From positions 1-6,417 of the forward strand of contig CAMLOR010000199.1 of the NCBI GenBank assembly GCA_946481615.1: a stretch of 6,417 nucleotides of DNA, written 5' to 3'. The stretch comes from an uncultured Aquimonas sp. (lineage in GTDB: Bacteria > Pseudomonadota > Gammaproteobacteria > Xanthomonadales > Xanthomonadaceae). Positions 5,853 to 6,417 of this stretch are shown here, piece after piece. The position numbers were made by a program, and so were the translations under genes. The notes below the pieces were generated by a model that searched no databases, was not told the origin of the DNA, and saw only the letters and a program-made list of their open reading frames with translations. The first letter of the stretch is position 1. The number at the start of each line of letters is the position of its first letter.

Positions 5853-6417
5853 GTGTCCGGTCCCAGCCAGGTGAAAGAAACGCCGATCGAACACCGGCAC
5901 GCGCTGGTCGAGTTCCTCGCCAGCGGCAGCAAGCCGCGCGAGCAATGGCGCATCGGCACCGAACACGAGAAATTCGGCTTCCGGCAGGACGATCTGCGCC
6001 CGCTCGCCTGGGACGGCCCGCAAGGCATCGAAGCGGTGCTGCGCGGCCTCACGCGCTTCGGCTGGGCGCCGTTCGAGGAGAACGGCAAGCTCATCGCGCT
6101 CACCAAGGACGGCGCCTCCGTCACGCTGGAGCCCGCGGGCCAGCTCGAACTCTCCGGCGCACCGCTCGAAACCATCCACGCCACCTGCTGCGAAACCACC
6201 TGCCACCTGCGCGAGGTGAAGACGGTGGCGGAGGAACTGCAGGTCGGCTTCCTCGGCATGGGCTTCCAGCCCAAATGGAAGCGCGAAGACATGCCGTGGA
6301 TGCCGAAAGGCCGCTACAAGATCATGCGCGAATACATGCCCAAGCGCGGCAACCTCGGGCTCGACATGATGACGCGCACCTGCACCGTGCAGGTCAACCT
6401 CGACTTCGCCAGCGAAG
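5853..6417 (+). CDS. gshA: Glutamate-cysteine ligase, plant-type (GCS2 family), 5' part
   Basis: This enzyme joins glutamate to cysteine using ATP, the first and limiting step of glutathione synthesis in the cytoplasm. The window holds 188 of an expected roughly 450 codons; the gene runs off the end. It matches the plant/proteobacterial type rather than the E. coli type. IGTEHEKFGF (34-43) is the hallmark glutamate/metal-binding segment, followed by LEPAGQLELSGAPLET (92-107), GFLGMGFQPKW (132-142), MPKGRYKIM (150-158), and LGLDMMTRTCTVQVNLDF (168-185). All resemble the plant GSH1 enzyme closely. Cys112, Cys113 and Cys117 are clustered. The start is GTG 5853 with GAGG at 5844-5847; GTG 5847 is in frame and possible, and an in-frame TAA at 5820-5822 bars anything further upstream. 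The gene lies 92 bases after engB on the same strand. Confidence 0.93.
   Translation, partial: MSGPSQVKETPIEHRHALVEFLASGSKPREQWRIGTEHEKFGFRQDDLRPLAWDGPQGIEAVLRGLTRFGWAPFEENGKLIALTKDGASVTLEPAGQLELSGAPLETIHATCCETTCHLREVKTVAEELQVGFLGMGFQPKWKREDMPWMPKGRYKIMREYMPKRGNLGLDMMTRTCTVQVNLDFASE

Noticed and set aside
1..6417. CRISPR arrays, insertion sequences, attachment sites, tRNA or rRNA
   Set aside because: No direct repeats with spacers, no transposase or integrase motifs, and no tRNA-like cloverleaf or rRNA segment was recognised on either strand.

Overview
The window looks like chromosomal DNA of a high-G+C gammaproteobacterium. The order Xanthomonadales/Lysobacterales (Lysobacter, Rhodanobacter or Dokdonella-like) is my best guess. 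The reasons are the order engB / divergent cytochrome c4 / two DsbA-family genes / endonuclease-exonuclease-phosphatase gene, a plant-type glutamate-cysteine ligase after engB, and an extracellular repeat protein ending in LFEDGFED, a C-terminal pattern I associate with that order. The assignment rests on recognition only; no search was run.

Layout. (1) Bases 2-1180, plus strand: the 3' part of a large secreted or surface protein with a Cys-containing Ig-like domain, two cadherin-type repeats and a third beta-sandwich domain, closed by a strong intrinsic terminator at 1205-1238. (2) Bases 1290-1763, plus strand: a small exported protein of unknown function. Its stop codon directly abuts the stop codon of the convergent operon. 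(3) Bases 5070 down to 1764, minus strand: a probable four-gene operon. In transcription order it encodes a diheme cytochrome c4, a DsbA-family lipoprotein on a long Ala/Pro tether, a soluble periplasmic DsbA paralog and an endonuclease/exonuclease/phosphatase-fold protein. A good sigma70-type promoter (TTGACC, 17 bp, AATAAT) lies at 5134-5162. (4) Bases 5167-5760, plus strand: the ribosome-assembly GTPase EngB/YihA. (5) Bases 5853-6417, plus strand: the first 188 codons of glutamate-cysteine ligase (gshA). Its Shine-Dalgarno sits in one arm of a perfect 10-bp inverted repeat.

How the genes fit together. The minus-strand operon is mainly an envelope redox unit: cytochrome c4 carries electrons to terminal oxidase, and the two DsbA-like proteins handle disulfides in exported proteins. 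Two of its products have Ala/Pro-rich spacers next to the N-terminal export signal, so both catalytic domains may work on flexible arms. EngB is an essential housekeeping GTPase. GshA starts glutathione synthesis, the cytosolic counterpart of the periplasmic thiol system.

I found no mobile element, CRISPR array, tRNA or rRNA, and no clearly new multi-gene system; most of the window is conserved core chromosome. The points most worth a second look are the hairpin masking the gshA ribosome-binding site, the lipoprotein/soluble DsbA pair that shares a CIHC active site, and the C-terminal DGFE-type tag.
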